A stretch of 64,000 bases of DNA, from positions 23,040 through 87,039 of the forward strand of contig NZ_JACWNA010000018.1 of the NCBI RefSeq assembly GCF_015355765.1. The letters run 5' to 3'. Shown in pieces: positions 54,465-63,957 of the stretch (position 1 is its first letter; each line of letters opens with the position of its first letter). Below the pieces are notes generated by a model. It was not told the origin of the DNA, made no database searches, and saw only the letters and a list, made by a program, of their open reading frames with translations. The translations under genes were made by a program, and so were the position numbers. Source of the DNA: Actinomyces haliotis (GTDB lineage Bacteria; Actinomycetota; Actinomycetes; Actinomycetales; Actinomycetaceae).

Positions 54465-57362
54465 GTGGCAAAACCACGCGTTCACGAGCTCGCGAAGGAG
54501 CTCGACCCCTCTGGCAAGAAGATCACGTCCAAGGTGATTCTGGCCTGGCTCAAGGACCAGGGTGAGTTCGTCAAGGCGGCCTCCTCGGCCGTCGAGCCGC
54601 CCGTGGCCCGTCGTGTCCGCGAGCACTTCGGCTCGCAGGCCGGAGCCTCCGACGGCGGCGCCAAGTCCGCCGTCCCCAAGCCGTCCCCGGCGCCCAAGCC
54701 CAGCGCACCTGCGGCCCAGAAGCCGGCCGCGCCCGCGGCGCGGAAGCCTGCGGCCCCTACCGCTGCGAAGGTCGTCTCCGAGGCGCCCGCGGCTCCCAAG
54801 CCGTCCGCGAAGCCGGAGCAGCACCGCTCCGACGCGCCGACCCCCGGCCCGCGCGCTGCGAAGCCGGCGGCCGAGGCCCCGCGCGAGCGCCAGGAGCGCT
54901 CCGGCGCGCCGACGCCCGGTCCGCGCCGCTCGGCGCCGACCCCGGGCCCGCGTCCCGGCGTCCCGCGCCCGGGCAACAACCCCTTCGCCTCCTCGCAGGG
55001 CATGCCCCGTCCCGGCGGCAACCGACGTCAGGGTGGTCAGGGCGGCCCCCGTCCCGGTCAGGGCGGCCGCAACCGTGCCCCGCGCCCGGGCAACAACCCC
55101 TTCGCCTCCTCGCAGGGCATGCCCCGTCCCGGCGGCTCCGGCGGCCCGCGTCCGCAGGACGGCCCCCGTCCCGGCGCGCGCAACGGCGGTCCCCGTCCCG
55201 CCGGCGCCGGCAACGGCGGTCCTCGTCCGCAGGGCGGTCCCCGTCCCGGCGGTCCGCGCCCGAACCCCGGCATGATGCCGGGCCACTCCTCCGTCGGTCG
55301 TCCAGGCGCCCCGTCGCGCGGCGGCCAGGGCGGTCGCGGCGGTCGTCCCGGCGGCGGCCGCGGCGGAGCCGGCGGCGGTCCTCGCGGCGGCGGCTTCGGC
55401 GGCCCCCGCGGCGGTCGCGGCGGACGCGGCTCCACCCAGGGCGCCTTCGGGCGCGGCGGCGGTCGTACCCGCGGGCGCAAGTCGAAGCGCGCGAAGCGGC
55501 AGGAGTTCGAGCAGCAGGGCGCGCCGTCGATCGGCGGCGTCATCGTCCCCCGCGGGGACGGGTCGACCCCCCTGCGCCTGCGCCAGGGCGCCACGCTCAC
55601 GGACTTCGCTGAGAAGATCGGCGCGAACCCGGCGGCCCTCGTCACGGTGCTCTTCCACCTGGGCGAGATGGTCACGGCCACGCAGTCCGTCGACGAGGAC
55701 ACCTTCCAGCTCCTCGGCGCCGAGCTCGGCTACGAGATCCAGATGGTCTCCGCCGAGGACGAGGACCGCGAGCTCCTCGAGTCCTTCGACATCGACCTCA
55801 AGGCCGAGGAGGCCGAGTTCGACGACGAGGACCTGCTCCCGCGTCCCCCGGTCGTCACGGTCATGGGCCACGTCGACCACGGAAAGACCAAGCTCCTCGA
55901 CGCGATCCGCTCCACGGACGTCGTCGCGGACGAGGCCGGCGGCATCACGCAGTCCATCGGCGCCTACCAGGTGCGCGTGCACCTGAACGACGAGGAGCGC
56001 CCGATCACCTTCATCGACACCCCCGGTCACGAGGCCTTCACGGCCATGCGTGCCCGCGGTGCCGAGGTCACGGACATCGCCATCCTCGTGGTCGCTGCCG
56101 ATGACGGCGTCATGCCGCAGACGGTCGAGGCCCTCAACCACGCGCAGGCGGCCAACGTGCCGATCGTCGTCGCGGTCAACAAGATCGACAAGGAGGGCGC
56201 GAACCCGGAGAAGATCCGCGGTCAGCTCACCGAGTACGGTCTCGTGCCCGAGGAGTACGGCGGCGACACGATGTTCGTCGACATCTCCGCCAAGCAGCGT
56301 CAGAACATCGACGGGCTCCTCGAGGCCGTCCTGCTCACCGCCGACGCCGCCCTGGACCTGCGCGCCAACCCGAGCACGGACGCCCGAGGCGTCACTATCG
56401 AGGCCAAGCTCGACAAGGGCCGCGGCGCCGTCTCGACGATCCTCGTCGAGCGCGGCACGCTCCGCGTCGGGGACCCGATCGTCGCCGGGGCCGCCTACGG
56501 CCGCGTGCGCGCTATGTTCGACGAGCACGGCAACTCCCTGGAGGAGGCCGGTCCCGCGCGTCCGGCCCTCGTCCTGGGCCTGACGAACGTGCCGAGTGCG
56601 GGTGACTCCTTCATCGTCGCCCCCGACGACCGCACCGCCCGTCAGATCGCCGACAAGCGCGAGGCCGCCGAGCGCGCCGCCATGCTGGCCAAGCGCCGCA
56701 AGCGCGTCTCGCTCGAGAACCTCTCCGACGTCCTCAAGGAGGGCAAGGTCGACACCCTCAACCTCATCCTCAAGGGCGACAGCTCGGGTGCGGTCGAGGC
56801 GCTGGAGGACTCCCTGCTCAAGATCGACGTCGGCGAGGAGGTCGCCCTGCGCGTCATCCACCGCGGCGTCGGTGCGATTACGCAGAACGACGTCAACCTG
56901 GCCACGGTCGACTCCGCCGTCATCATCGGCTTCAACGTCCGTCCGGCCGAGCGGGTCACCGAGCTGGCGGACCGCGAGGGCGTGGACATGAAGTTCTACT
57001 CGGTCATCTACAACGCGATCGAGGACGTCGAGGCCTCCCTCAAGGGCATGCTCAAGCCGGTCTACGAGGAGGTCGAGCTCGGCACCGCCGAGATCCGACA
57101 GGTCTTCCACTCCTCGAAGTTCGGTTCGATCGCCGGCTCGCTGGTCCGTTCCGGCATCATCAAGCGCGGCACCAAGGCCCGCCTGGTGCGCGACGGCGTG
57201 GTCGTCAACGGCGACCTCACCATCGAGACGCTGCGCCGCGAGAAGGACGACGTCACCGAGGTCCGCGACGGCTACGAGTGCGGTATCAACCTGGGCTTCC
57301 GGGACATCGCCGAGGGCGACGTCATCGAGACCTGGGAGATGCGCGAGAAGCCGCGCGACTGA
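54465..57362 (+). CDS. infB: Translation initiation factor IF-2
   Basis: A 965-residue GTPase that places fMet-tRNA on the 30S subunit. The N-terminal region (1-360) is largely disordered: Ala/Pro/Lys-rich, then Gly/Arg/Pro-rich repeats including two identical copies of [18 protein letters not shown]. The IF2 N2 domain follows, then the G domain with [10 protein letters not shown] (from about 468), DTPGHEAF and NKID, and domains II-IV. The length is typical of actinobacteria. GTG 54465 has AGGAG upstream. Confidence 0.97.
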   Translation: MAKPRVHELAKELDPSGKKITSKVILAWLKDQGEFVKAASSAVEPPVARRVREHFGSQAGASDGGAKSAVPKPSPAPKPSAPAAQKPAAPAARKPAAPTAAKVVSEAPAAPKPSAKPEQHRSDAPTPGPRAAKPAAEAPRERQERSGAPTPGPRRSAPTPGPRPGVPRPGNNPFASSQGMPRPGGNRRQGGQGGPRPGQGGRNRAPRPGNNPFASSQGMPRPGGSGGPRPQDGPRPGARNGGPRPAGAGNGGPRPQGGPRPGGPRPNPGMMPGHSSVGRPGAPSRGGQGGRGGRPGGGRGGAGGGPRGGGFGGPRGGRGGRGSTQGAFGRGGGRTRGRKSKRAKRQEFEQQGAPSIGGVIVPRGDGSTPLRLRQGATLTDFAEKIGANPAALVTVLFHLGEMVTATQSVDEDTFQLLGAELGYEIQMVSAEDEDRELLESFDIDLKAEEAEFDDEDLLPRPPVVTVMGHVDHGKTKLLDAIRSTDVVADEAGGITQSIGAYQVRVHLNDEERPITFIDTPGHEAFTAMRARGAEVTDIAILVVAADDGVMPQTVEALNHAQAANVPIVVAVNKIDKEGANPEKIRGQLTEYGLVPEEYGGDTMFVDISAKQRQNIDGLLEAVLLTADAALDLRANPSTDARGVTIEAKLDKGRGAVSTILVERGTLRVGDPIVAGAAYGRVRAMFDEHGNSLEEAGPARPALVLGLTNVPSAGDSFIVAPDDRTARQIADKREAAERAAMLAKRRKRVSLENLSDVLKEGKVDTLNLILKGDSSGAVEALEDSLLKIDVGEEVALRVIHRGVGAITQNDVNLATVDSAVIIGFNVRPAERVTELADREGVDMKFYSVIYNAIEDVEASLKGMLKPVYEEVELGTAEIRQVFHSSKFGSIAGSLVRSGIIKRGTKARLVRDGVVVNGDLTIETLRREKDDVTEVRDGYECGINLGFRDIAEGDVIETWEMREKPRD
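54964..55136 (+). repeat. 56-bp in-frame direct repeat within infB
   Basis: Positions 54964-55019 and 55081-55136 are identical over 56 bases and lie 117 bases (39 codons) apart, encoding the same [15 protein letters not shown] stretch. It is a recent duplication in the disordered region. Confidence 0.85.
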
Positions 57363-57395
57363 TCGCGAGCGCGCCTGCCGGGACTCCCGGCTGAG

Positions 57396-57445
57396 CACGA
57401 CGGCGGGGCCGACCACCCTCGGGTGGCCGGCCCCGCCGTCGTCGT
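57396..57445. terminator. Terminator after infB
   Basis: A long hairpin: GACGGCGGGGCCG then ACCACCC pairs with GGGTGG then CCGGCCCCGCCGTC. The lower stem matches that at 43104-43152. Confidence 0.75.
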
Positions 57446-57594
57446 GCCGGGCCCTCCCTGGTCGATCGTCAGATCGCTGCTCGGCCGTCTGACGCGCGGG
57501 AGTCCGACGGCCGACGGGTGCACAGACGGTCGACCACGCAGGGGTGGGGTGGGGATGCGTGACGGTCCAGGGACCTGGGCTGCGGGCACGACGA

Positions 57595-57626
57595 GGGGCG
57601 GGGCCACCGTGTGGTGGCCCCGCCCC
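57595..57626. terminator. Terminator of cytochrome b/Moco gene
   Basis: GGGGCGGGGCCACC at 57595-57608 pairs perfectly with 57613-57626 around GTGT. It lies 21 bases beyond the stop of the - strand oxidoreductase gene. Confidence 0.7.
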
Positions 57627-57647
57627 AGCGGCGGTGTCCCGAGCGCG

Positions 57648-59222
57648 TCAGATGCGCGCGTCGACGTCCTGGTAGCCGGAGTCCTCGCGGGTGCCGCCCA
57701 TGCCGTCGCCGACCTCGCGGTAGTCGCGGATCATCGTGACGGAGCGGACCCACTTGACCATCTTGTAGCCGTGGCCGGACTCGCAGCGCAGCCGGAGCGG
57801 GGCGCCGAACATGCCGGAGAGCGGCTCGTCGTTGCGGTTCCAGGCGAGGATCGTCTCATCCTCGAACGCGAGGTCGAGCGGCAGGCAGGTGTAGTACGGC
57901 TCGACGGGACGGCCGTCGTGCATGTGCTGCGCCTTGCCGAAGGACTCGAACATGACCCACTTGGCCTCGGGGTCGATCTCGCCGACCTGGGCGAGCAGGT
58001 CGCGCACCCGGATACCGGTCCACTTGGCGATGCCTGTCCAGCCCTGCATGCAGGTGTGCATGGTGATCTGGGACTGGGTCGCGATCTCACGCAGCTCGTC
58101 GAGGGAGAAGGAGGCCGGCTGGGAGACCATGCCGCCGACCTCGAGGCGGAAGTCCTTGAAGTCGTTGGCGGCGAGCTCGTGCCACTCCTCGGACTCGTCC
58201 ATGGAGGGCGTTCGGGTGTTGATCCAGTGGAAGGGCGAGATGTCCTTCTCCGTCCAGACCTGCTTGCTGCGCTGGGTCGAGGAGAAGTGGTCGATCGTCA
58301 GCCTCTTGACCGGCCGGGTGGCGCCCCACAGGATCCGCTGGCTGCGGCGGAGGTCCGACAGCGTCCAGTAGGACTGGGCGATCCAGAAGGCGACGACGAG
58401 GGCGACGGTCACGAGGACGATCGCGAGGGCGGAGCCGGCCCTGGCCGGGTCGTAGTGGCCGTAGACGATGTGGGTGAGGTTGTGGTCGCGGTGGACGACG
58501 AAGACCAGGGTGATGTGGACGAGCGCGAAGCCGAGGTAGATGACCAGACCCAGGAAGTGCAGCGAGCGTGCCGTCTGGCGGTTGTGGAGCATCTTCGCGT
58601 ACCAGGGGAAGCGGCCCATGACGGCGGGGGACAAGGCGGGGCCGGTGATCATCATGAGAGGCGCCGCGATGAAGATGATGGCGAAGTAGGCCAGCTGCTG
58701 CAGACCGTCGTAGGGGGTGAAGTCGCACAGGGACGGTGCCTGGAGGTGGAGGTAGGTCAGCAGCGAGTGCCAGGCGTCGGGGAAGATGCTCCAGCTCGTC
58801 GGGACGAGGCGACCCGCCATGCCGAAGGCGATGAGGCAGCCGACGTAGATGAAGCCGTTGAGCATCCACAGGGTCGTCGCGATGCCGTGCCACGCGCGGC
58901 CCAGGCCGATCTTGGCGTGACCGGGCAGGGCGATGAGGGGGGAGAGGTCGCGCTGGTCGTCGCGGGCCGTGAACGCGCCCTCCTCCCACGGGACCTTGTC
59001 CTTGGTGAAGCGGATCCACTCGGAGCCCGGGGTGCACTGGTCGTTGAAGTACAGGCGCGGGTGCGAGGCGAGGATCTCGATGCCGGAGCGGATGAGCATG
59101 CCCATGAGGATGAAGTTCACGAGGTGCGTGAAGCGGATCCACATGGGGAAGGTGTTCGTGTCGACGCACTGCTCCGCCGCGTCGGCCGCGGCCTGCGCGG
59201 CATGGATGAGAAGAGGGGACAC
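57648..59222 (-). CDS. Cytochrome b / molybdopterin oxidoreductase fusion
   Basis: A 524-residue membrane enzyme. The N-terminal part (about 1-300) is a b-type cytochrome with about six helices and candidate heme histidines (FTHLVNF, AWHGIATT, SLHFLG, LVHITLVF). The C-terminal part (about 345-524) is a sulfite-oxidase-type Moco domain with VGGMVSQPASFSLDEL, the molybdenum-ligating Cys391 in HTCMQGWTGIAKWTG, and a closing LRCESGHGYKMVKWV segment. It would pass electrons between an oxidisable substrate and the membrane; the substrate (sulfite, sulfoxide or N-oxide) is unknown. GTG 59222 has AAGGA upstream. It is divergent from norZ. Confidence 0.88.
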   Translation of the reverse strand: MSPLLIHAAQAAADAAEQCVDTNTFPMWIRFTHLVNFILMGMLIRSGIEILASHPRLYFNDQCTPGSEWIRFTKDKVPWEEGAFTARDDQRDLSPLIALPGHAKIGLGRAWHGIATTLWMLNGFIYVGCLIAFGMAGRLVPTSWSIFPDAWHSLLTYLHLQAPSLCDFTPYDGLQQLAYFAIIFIAAPLMMITGPALSPAVMGRFPWYAKMLHNRQTARSLHFLGLVIYLGFALVHITLVFVVHRDHNLTHIVYGHYDPARAGSALAIVLVTVALVVAFWIAQSYWTLSDLRRSQRILWGATRPVKRLTIDHFSSTQRSKQVWTEKDISPFHWINTRTPSMDESEEWHELAANDFKDFRLEVGGMVSQPASFSLDELREIATQSQITMHTCMQGWTGIAKWTGIRVRDLLAQVGEIDPEAKWVMFESFGKAQHMHDGRPVEPYYTCLPLDLAFEDETILAWNRNDEPLSGMFGAPLRLRCESGHGYKMVKWVRSVTMIRDYREVGDGMGGTREDSGYQDVDARI

Positions 59223-59280
59223 CGTCGTTCCTTCGGGGTGAGGGATGGCTCGTTGGGGTCGTGAACCTGTGACAGTCCGA

Positions 59281-59286
59281 ATTCTA
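59281..59286 (-). promoter_or_regulatory. Candidate -10 of cytochrome b/Moco gene
   Basis: TAGAAT on the - strand, about 60 bases before the GTG. No strong -35 is seen at the usual spacing. Confidence 0.4.
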
Positions 59287-59573
59287 CTGATGGGCGCCGG
59301 TTAATTGTGGTGGTTCGTGCGGTCGGGCGCCGTGGTGGGTGGCGTGTGCGTGCATTCGATGCGCTCGGCAGGGTCGATTCGGGACAATGGTCCCAAGGTC
59401 GGTGCGTGCTCGGGGGTGGGTGCCGGTGACCGGACGTCGCCAGGTCGCCCCTGGTGGCTCTCAGGGGCGGGATGGCTGCGCCTCCCGTGCTTGAACGTGC
59501 CCATGGCGTGATTAGATACGGGGTGGGTCGGAGTAATTGTCGGTGCGGCGCCGCCGCTCGGCCCCCGGCCGCC

Positions 59574-59589
59574 GTGAGCCAGCGCTCAC
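59574..59589. promoter_or_regulatory. Inverted repeat upstream of norZ
   Basis: GTGAGC-CAGC-GCTCAC, a perfect 6-4-6 repeat 70 bases before the norZ ATG. It is a candidate operator for NO- or oxygen-responsive control of the norZ operon. Confidence 0.4.
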
Positions 59590-59658
59590 GGTCGAGACCA
59601 TCGCGTTACCTTGGTCCCGACACCCCTGTCACGTCCCTTCCCACGGAGGTATCCCTCA

Positions 59659-62001
59659 ATGTCAACCGTCGCTCAGACCGACGGGGCGCCGGGCCGCACC
59701 CAGCGCCTCATCGGGAAGGGCTGGATCCAGGCGGTCGCCCTCGTCATGCTCTTCGGCTTCACGGTCATGGGCATGCTCGCGTGGCGCACCTACTCGGACT
59801 CCATGCCCCAGCCCGAGAAGGTCGTCACAGAGTCGGGTGAGACCCTGTTCACCACCCAGGACATCACCGAGGGCCAGGAGATCTTCCAGGCCCGCGGCCT
59901 CATGGAGTACGGCACGATCGTCGGCCACGGCGGCTACCTCGGCCCGGACTTCACCGCCGAGTACCTCCGCATGGAGGCACTCTCCGTCGAGAAGCAGCTC
60001 GAGCAGTCCGGCGACGCCGACGCCGCCGAGAGCATGAAGATCATGCTCCGCACCAACCGCTACGACGAGTCCACCGGCACGCTCGTGTGGACTGATGAGC
60101 AGGTCGAGGCCTACAACCAGGCCGTCGAGTACTACACCAAGATGTTCGGCCCGGACGCCCAGAAGAACGGCCTCAAGCCCGACCTCATCACGGACCCGAC
60201 CGAGGTGCAGCAGGTCACCGCCTTCTTCGGCTGGACCGCCTGGGCCTCCGCCGCGGACCGCCCCGGCAAGGACTACTCGTACACGAACAACTGGCCGGCC
60301 GAGCCGCTCGTGGGCAACTCGCCCACCGGCGACCTCATGATCTGGTCGGTCATCTCCCTCATCGTCCTCATCGGCGGCATCGGCATCATGTTCGCCATCT
60401 ACGGCCGCTGGAGCGCGAAGATCGGCTGGCACTCGGAGGAGGCCCCGGCCCTGTCCTTCCGCCAGCCCGGTGAGATCGGCCTGACCAAGTCCCAGCGGGT
60501 CGTCGCCTGGTTCGTCTTCACCATCGCCGCCCTGTTCGTCGTCCAGACCCTCGTCGGGGCGCTGGCCGAGCACTACCGGGCCGACGTCCTCAGCTTCTTC
60601 GGCTTCGACATGGCCAAGTGGATCCCCTACTCGCTGGCGCGCACCTGGCACGTCCAGCTCTCGCTGTTCTGGACGGCCATCGGCCTGCTCGCCGCCGGCC
60701 TGTTCATGACGCCCTTCATCGCGCGCCGTGAGCCCAGGAAGCAGCACGTCCTCACGTGGGTCCTGCTCATCGCCGCCGCCGCCGTCGTCGTCCTGTCCTG
60801 CCTCGCCGAGGCGGCCTCCGAGCACGGCGTGTCCTGGGCCAAGGGGCCGATCTTCGCCCAGCAGTGGGAGTACCTCGACCTGCCGTTCCTCTTCCAGGTG
60901 CTGCTGACCGCTGCCATGTTCGTGTGGGTCTTCATCATCTGGCGCGCCATGCGCGGCCGGCTCAAGAACGAGCACGTCGCCAACATGCCGTGGCTCTTCA
61001 TGTTCTCCGCGCTGGCCATCCCGGCCTTCTACGCGGTCGGCATGATGGCCCGCACCGACACGCACCTGTCCGTCGCCGAGTTCTGGCGCTTCTGGGTCGT
61101 CCACCTCTGGGTGGAGGACTTCCTCGAGCTCTTCACCACGGTCATGGTCGCGTACTTCTTCGTCCTCATGGGCGTCGTCCGTGAGAAGATCGCGCTCGGC
61201 ATCATCTACATGGACATCATCCTGTACTCGGCCGGCGGCGTCATCGGCACGATGCACCACCTGTACTTCTCCGGCACCCCGGTGGAGAACATGGCCTTCG
61301 GCGCCTTCTTCTCCGCGGCGGAGGTCATCCCGCTGACCTTCCTCACCGTGGAGGCCTGGGCCTTCATGCAGCTCGGCGCCAACCGCCAGGGCAAGGAGGC
61401 CAAGCCCTTCCCGCACCGGTGGGCCGTCATGTACCTCGTGGCCGTCGGCTTCTGGAACTTCCTCGGCGCCGGCGTCTTCGGCTTCCTCGTCAACCTGCCC
61501 ATCGTCTCCTACTACGAGATCGGCACGGCCCTGACGGCCAACCACGCGCACGCCTCCATGATGGGCGTCTACGGCTTCATGGCCCTCGGCCTGGGCATGT
61601 TCGCGCTGCGCTACCTCATCCCCGAGGACAAGTGGCCCGAGCGCCTCGCCAAGGTCTCCTTCTGGAGCCTCAACATCGGCCTCGCCTGGATGTGCTTCGC
61701 GACCCTGCTGCCGCTCGGCATCCTCCAGCTCAACGAGGCCGTCGGCACGGGCTACTTCGAGGCCCGCCAGCTCACCTACATCACGAACCACACGAACACG
61801 ATCATCGAGTGGGGACGCATGCCGGGTGACCTCATCTTCATCCTCGGCGGCGCCCTGCCGTACCTCTACATCGCGTTCCTCGGCGTCAAGAACTGGCGCC
61901 ACGGCCGCACGGTCGACACCTTCGCCGAGGACGCGCTCTACGAGGAGCTCGACACCACGCCCACGGCGTGGAAGGGCGAGCGCGCGGAGCTGAACGACTG
62001 A
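59659..62001 (+). CDS. norZ: Quinol-dependent nitric oxide reductase (qNOR)
   Basis: A 780-residue single-subunit NO reductase that reduces NO to N2O with electrons from quinol, for denitrification or NO detoxification. The N-terminal hydrophilic extension between the first two helices (about 40-240) is the fused NorC-like, heme-free part of the qNOR type. Ligand positions: His331 (TWHVQL), His482 with Glu486 (HLWVED), His533-His534 (MHHLYF), His629 and His631 (NHAHASMMG). The ATG at 59659 follows GGAGG. It overlaps the next gene by one base (TGATG). Confidence 0.95.
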   Translation: MSTVAQTDGAPGRTQRLIGKGWIQAVALVMLFGFTVMGMLAWRTYSDSMPQPEKVVTESGETLFTTQDITEGQEIFQARGLMEYGTIVGHGGYLGPDFTAEYLRMEALSVEKQLEQSGDADAAESMKIMLRTNRYDESTGTLVWTDEQVEAYNQAVEYYTKMFGPDAQKNGLKPDLITDPTEVQQVTAFFGWTAWASAADRPGKDYSYTNNWPAEPLVGNSPTGDLMIWSVISLIVLIGGIGIMFAIYGRWSAKIGWHSEEAPALSFRQPGEIGLTKSQRVVAWFVFTIAALFVVQTLVGALAEHYRADVLSFFGFDMAKWIPYSLARTWHVQLSLFWTAIGLLAAGLFMTPFIARREPRKQHVLTWVLLIAAAAVVVLSCLAEAASEHGVSWAKGPIFAQQWEYLDLPFLFQVLLTAAMFVWVFIIWRAMRGRLKNEHVANMPWLFMFSALAIPAFYAVGMMARTDTHLSVAEFWRFWVVHLWVEDFLELFTTVMVAYFFVLMGVVREKIALGIIYMDIILYSAGGVIGTMHHLYFSGTPVENMAFGAFFSAAEVIPLTFLTVEAWAFMQLGANRQGKEAKPFPHRWAVMYLVAVGFWNFLGAGVFGFLVNLPIVSYYEIGTALTANHAHASMMGVYGFMALGLGMFALRYLIPEDKWPERLAKVSFWSLNIGLAWMCFATLLPLGILQLNEAVGTGYFEARQLTYITNHTNTIIEWGRMPGDLIFILGGALPYLYIAFLGVKNWRHGRTVDTFAEDALYEELDTTPTAWKGERAELND

Positions 62002-62945
62002 TGTCGGTCCCCGACCTGAGCGTGTGGCTCGTCGCCGCCTACGCACTGGTCCTGCTGGGCGTTGCGTGGCTCGTGGATGTCCTCGGGTCGCGCAGCGCCC
62101 GGCGCTCGCTCAACTGGCGCCAGGCCGACTTCGTCTACCACGACGACGTCGACGGGTGGAAGTGCCACGAGGACCAGTGGCTCTGGCCCACGGCCTTCGA
62201 CCCGGACAAGCGCGTCATCCGCTACGAGGGCGCTCACGCCATCTGCGGGCGCTGCCCGTCGAAGGACACGTGCTCGCCCACCCCTGGGCCCCGTGAGATC
62301 ACCAAGCCGGTGGACCCCTGGCCCTACTCCGAGGCGGGCCGCTTCCACCGCGGCGTCGCCCTCGTCATCGCCACGGTCGGGTGCTTCCTGTGCCTCTCGC
62401 TCATGGTGCTGTTCCGGGGGGCGGCCGACCGAGTCCTCCTGGGCGCGACCTTCGCGCTCATGCTCGGCGGGACCTACCCGCTCGCCCGGCACCTGTGGAA
62501 CACCCCCGACAACGCGCCGAAGCACCTCCCGCACGTCGGCTCCGCGGAGCACGTCGCCGCGGGCGCCGCCCGTCGGGCGGCCGTCGCGGGGCCCGTCCCC
62601 GTCACGATCGGTGGGCGCCCCAGCGGCTACCGCTCCGTGCGGGAGGCCGCCGAGCGCATCGCGCAGGCCCAGACCGAGGCCCGCTCCACCGGTCGGGCCG
62701 TCACGGTCTCCTTCCTGCACGACGCCGGTGCGGGCGCCGACCCGACGGCCGCGCCGGCCGCTGCCGTTGCCGCCGAGCCCGAGCTCGCGCACCTCGCCGC
62801 CGTCCGCTCCCGGAAGGGCCGCTTCACCGGCCTGTCAGGCGGGAGCGCCGACGGCGGGGCCGCCGAGGAGCCGCGGCGGTCATGGGCCTCGGCCTGGAAC
62901 CCCGCCACCACCACGTCCACCTCCAACGAGGAGTCACTCTCATGA
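62001..62945 (+). CDS. Membrane protein with WhiB-like Cys4 motif, norZ-linked
   Basis: A 314-residue protein I cannot assign to a named family. An N-terminal helix (about 7-26) is followed by a basic turn, so the next region is probably cytoplasmic. That region has four cysteines, Cys55, Cys82, Cys85 and Cys91, spaced C-x26-C-x2-C-x5-C within WKCHEDQWLWP and AICGRCPSKDTC. The spacing resembles the iron-sulfur cluster motif of WhiB proteins, but the GVWGG turn of WhiB is absent. Two more helices (about 117-160) and a soluble Ala-rich tail follow. It overlaps norZ by one base and the slipin gene by four, so it is made with NO reductase. An Fe-S electron carrier, maturation factor or NO sensor are all possible. 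Confidence 0.8.
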   Translation: MSVPDLSVWLVAAYALVLLGVAWLVDVLGSRSARRSLNWRQADFVYHDDVDGWKCHEDQWLWPTAFDPDKRVIRYEGAHAICGRCPSKDTCSPTPGPREITKPVDPWPYSEAGRFHRGVALVIATVGCFLCLSLMVLFRGAADRVLLGATFALMLGGTYPLARHLWNTPDNAPKHLPHVGSAEHVAAGAARRAAVAGPVPVTIGGRPSGYRSVREAAERIAQAQTEARSTGRAVTVSFLHDAGAGADPTAAPAAAVAAEPELAHLAAVRSRKGRFTGLSGGSADGGAAEEPRRSWASAWNPATTTSTSNEESLS

Positions 62946-63913
62946 CCATGTCCGTCGCGCTCATCATCGTGGTGATCGTGCTCATCATCCTGCTGCTCGT
63001 CTTCGGCCTGAAGATCGTCAGCCAGTACGAGCGGGGCATCGTCTTCCGGCTGGGCCGGCTCCGGCCGATCGCGCAGCCCGGGCTCCACTTCGTCATCCCT
63101 CTCTTCGAGCGGATGGAGCGCGTCGACACCCGTGTCGTCACGCTGACGATCCCGCCCCAGGAGGTCATCACCGAGGACAACGTGCCGGCGCGCGTCAACG
63201 CCGTCGTCCTGTTCAACGTCATCGACCCGGTCAAGGCCGTCATGGAGGTCGAGAACTACGCGATCGCGACCTCCCAGATCGCCCAGACGACCCTGCGCAG
63301 CGTCCTCGGCCGCGTCGACCTCGACACGGTGCTCGCCCACCGCAGCGCGCTCAACGCGGACCTGCGCGACATCATCGAGACGCAGACCGAGCCCTGGGGC
63401 GTCGAGGTGAGCGTCGTCGAGATCAAGGACGTCGAGATTCCCGAGCAGATGCAGCGCGCCATGGCCCGCGGTGCGGAGGCCGAGCGCGAGCGCCGTGCCA
63501 AGGTCATCAACGCCCACGGCGAGCTCCAGGCCTCCGAGGAGCTGCGCCAGGCGGCGGACACGCTCTCGAAGTCGCCCGCCTCGCTCCAGCTGCGCTACCT
63601 CCAGACGCTCCTGGAGCTGGGCGCCGACCAGAACTCGACGGTCGTCTTCCCGCTGCCGATGGACCTCATCGGCCCGCTCGTCAAGCGCTTCGTCGGCTCC
63701 GACGAGGCGGACGGCAGCGCCGAAGGCGCAGCCGCGCGTGCGGGGGAGGAGGGCTCGGCGTACGCGCCGTCGGCCGCCCAGCGCGACGCCGTGGCCGAGG
63801 CGGAGCGCCTCTCGCGTCCGTCGGCCCCGGCGGACCTGCGCAGCGTCCACGAGGCCGTCGAGGCGGCCGCCGCGGGGACGGTCGTCCCCGATGAGGAGCG
63901 CCCCGCCTACTGA
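62942..63913 (+). CDS. SPFH/slipin family membrane protein
   Basis: A 323-residue stomatin-like protein: one N-terminal helix (about 4-24), an SPFH domain opening QYERGIVFRLGRLRPIAQPG with VDTRVVTLTIPPQEVITEDNV, the coiled MARGAEAERERRAKVINAHGE segment, and a Glu/Ala-rich tail. Slipins form membrane microdomains and often sit with NfeD or proteases. Here the partner is the norZ operon (ATGA overlap with the cysteine protein), suggesting a scaffold role for NO reductase. Confidence 0.9.
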   Translation: MTMSVALIIVVIVLIILLLVFGLKIVSQYERGIVFRLGRLRPIAQPGLHFVIPLFERMERVDTRVVTLTIPPQEVITEDNVPARVNAVVLFNVIDPVKAVMEVENYAIATSQIAQTTLRSVLGRVDLDTVLAHRSALNADLRDIIETQTEPWGVEVSVVEIKDVEIPEQMQRAMARGAEAERERRAKVINAHGELQASEELRQAADTLSKSPASLQLRYLQTLLELGADQNSTVVFPLPMDLIGPLVKRFVGSDEADGSAEGAAARAGEEGSAYAPSAAQRDAVAEAERLSRPSAPADLRSVHEAVEAAAAGTVVPDEERPAY

Positions 63914-63920
63914 GCAGCGT

Positions 63921-63957
63921 CGGCGTCGGCATCCCGCCCGTGCGGGTGCCGGCGCCG
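63921..63957. terminator. Hairpin after slipin gene
   Basis: GGCGTCGGCATCCCGC pairs with GCGGGTGCCGGCGCC around CCGT, with one mismatch. A second small hairpin (GCGGCACC/GGTGCCGC) follows at about 63979-63999. Together they probably end the norZ operon. Confidence 0.55.

Larger units (their letters stand above)
59223..59658. other. Divergent intergenic region upstream of norZ
   Basis: About 435 bases with no convincing gene, AT-richer than its surroundings around 59280-59310 and 59510-59540. On the - strand TAGAAT (59281-59286) is a possible -10 for the cytochrome b/Moco gene. An inverted repeat lies at 59574-59589. A known NsrR or FNR site is not evident. Confidence 0.6.

Noticed and set aside
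54357..57416. 1019-codon antisense frame over infB
   Set aside because: It is the complement of a clear IF-2 gene; its apparent repeats are the reverse reading of Gly/Arg/Pro codons.
59662..62046. 794-codon antisense frame over norZ
   Set aside because: It is entirely opposite a gene with all heme and metal ligands and resembles no protein family.
62001..62945. Calling the norZ-linked protein a true WhiB regulator
   Set aside because: The cysteine spacing is similar but the first gap is longer, the GVWGG turn and basic DNA-binding tail are missing, and the protein has membrane helices.
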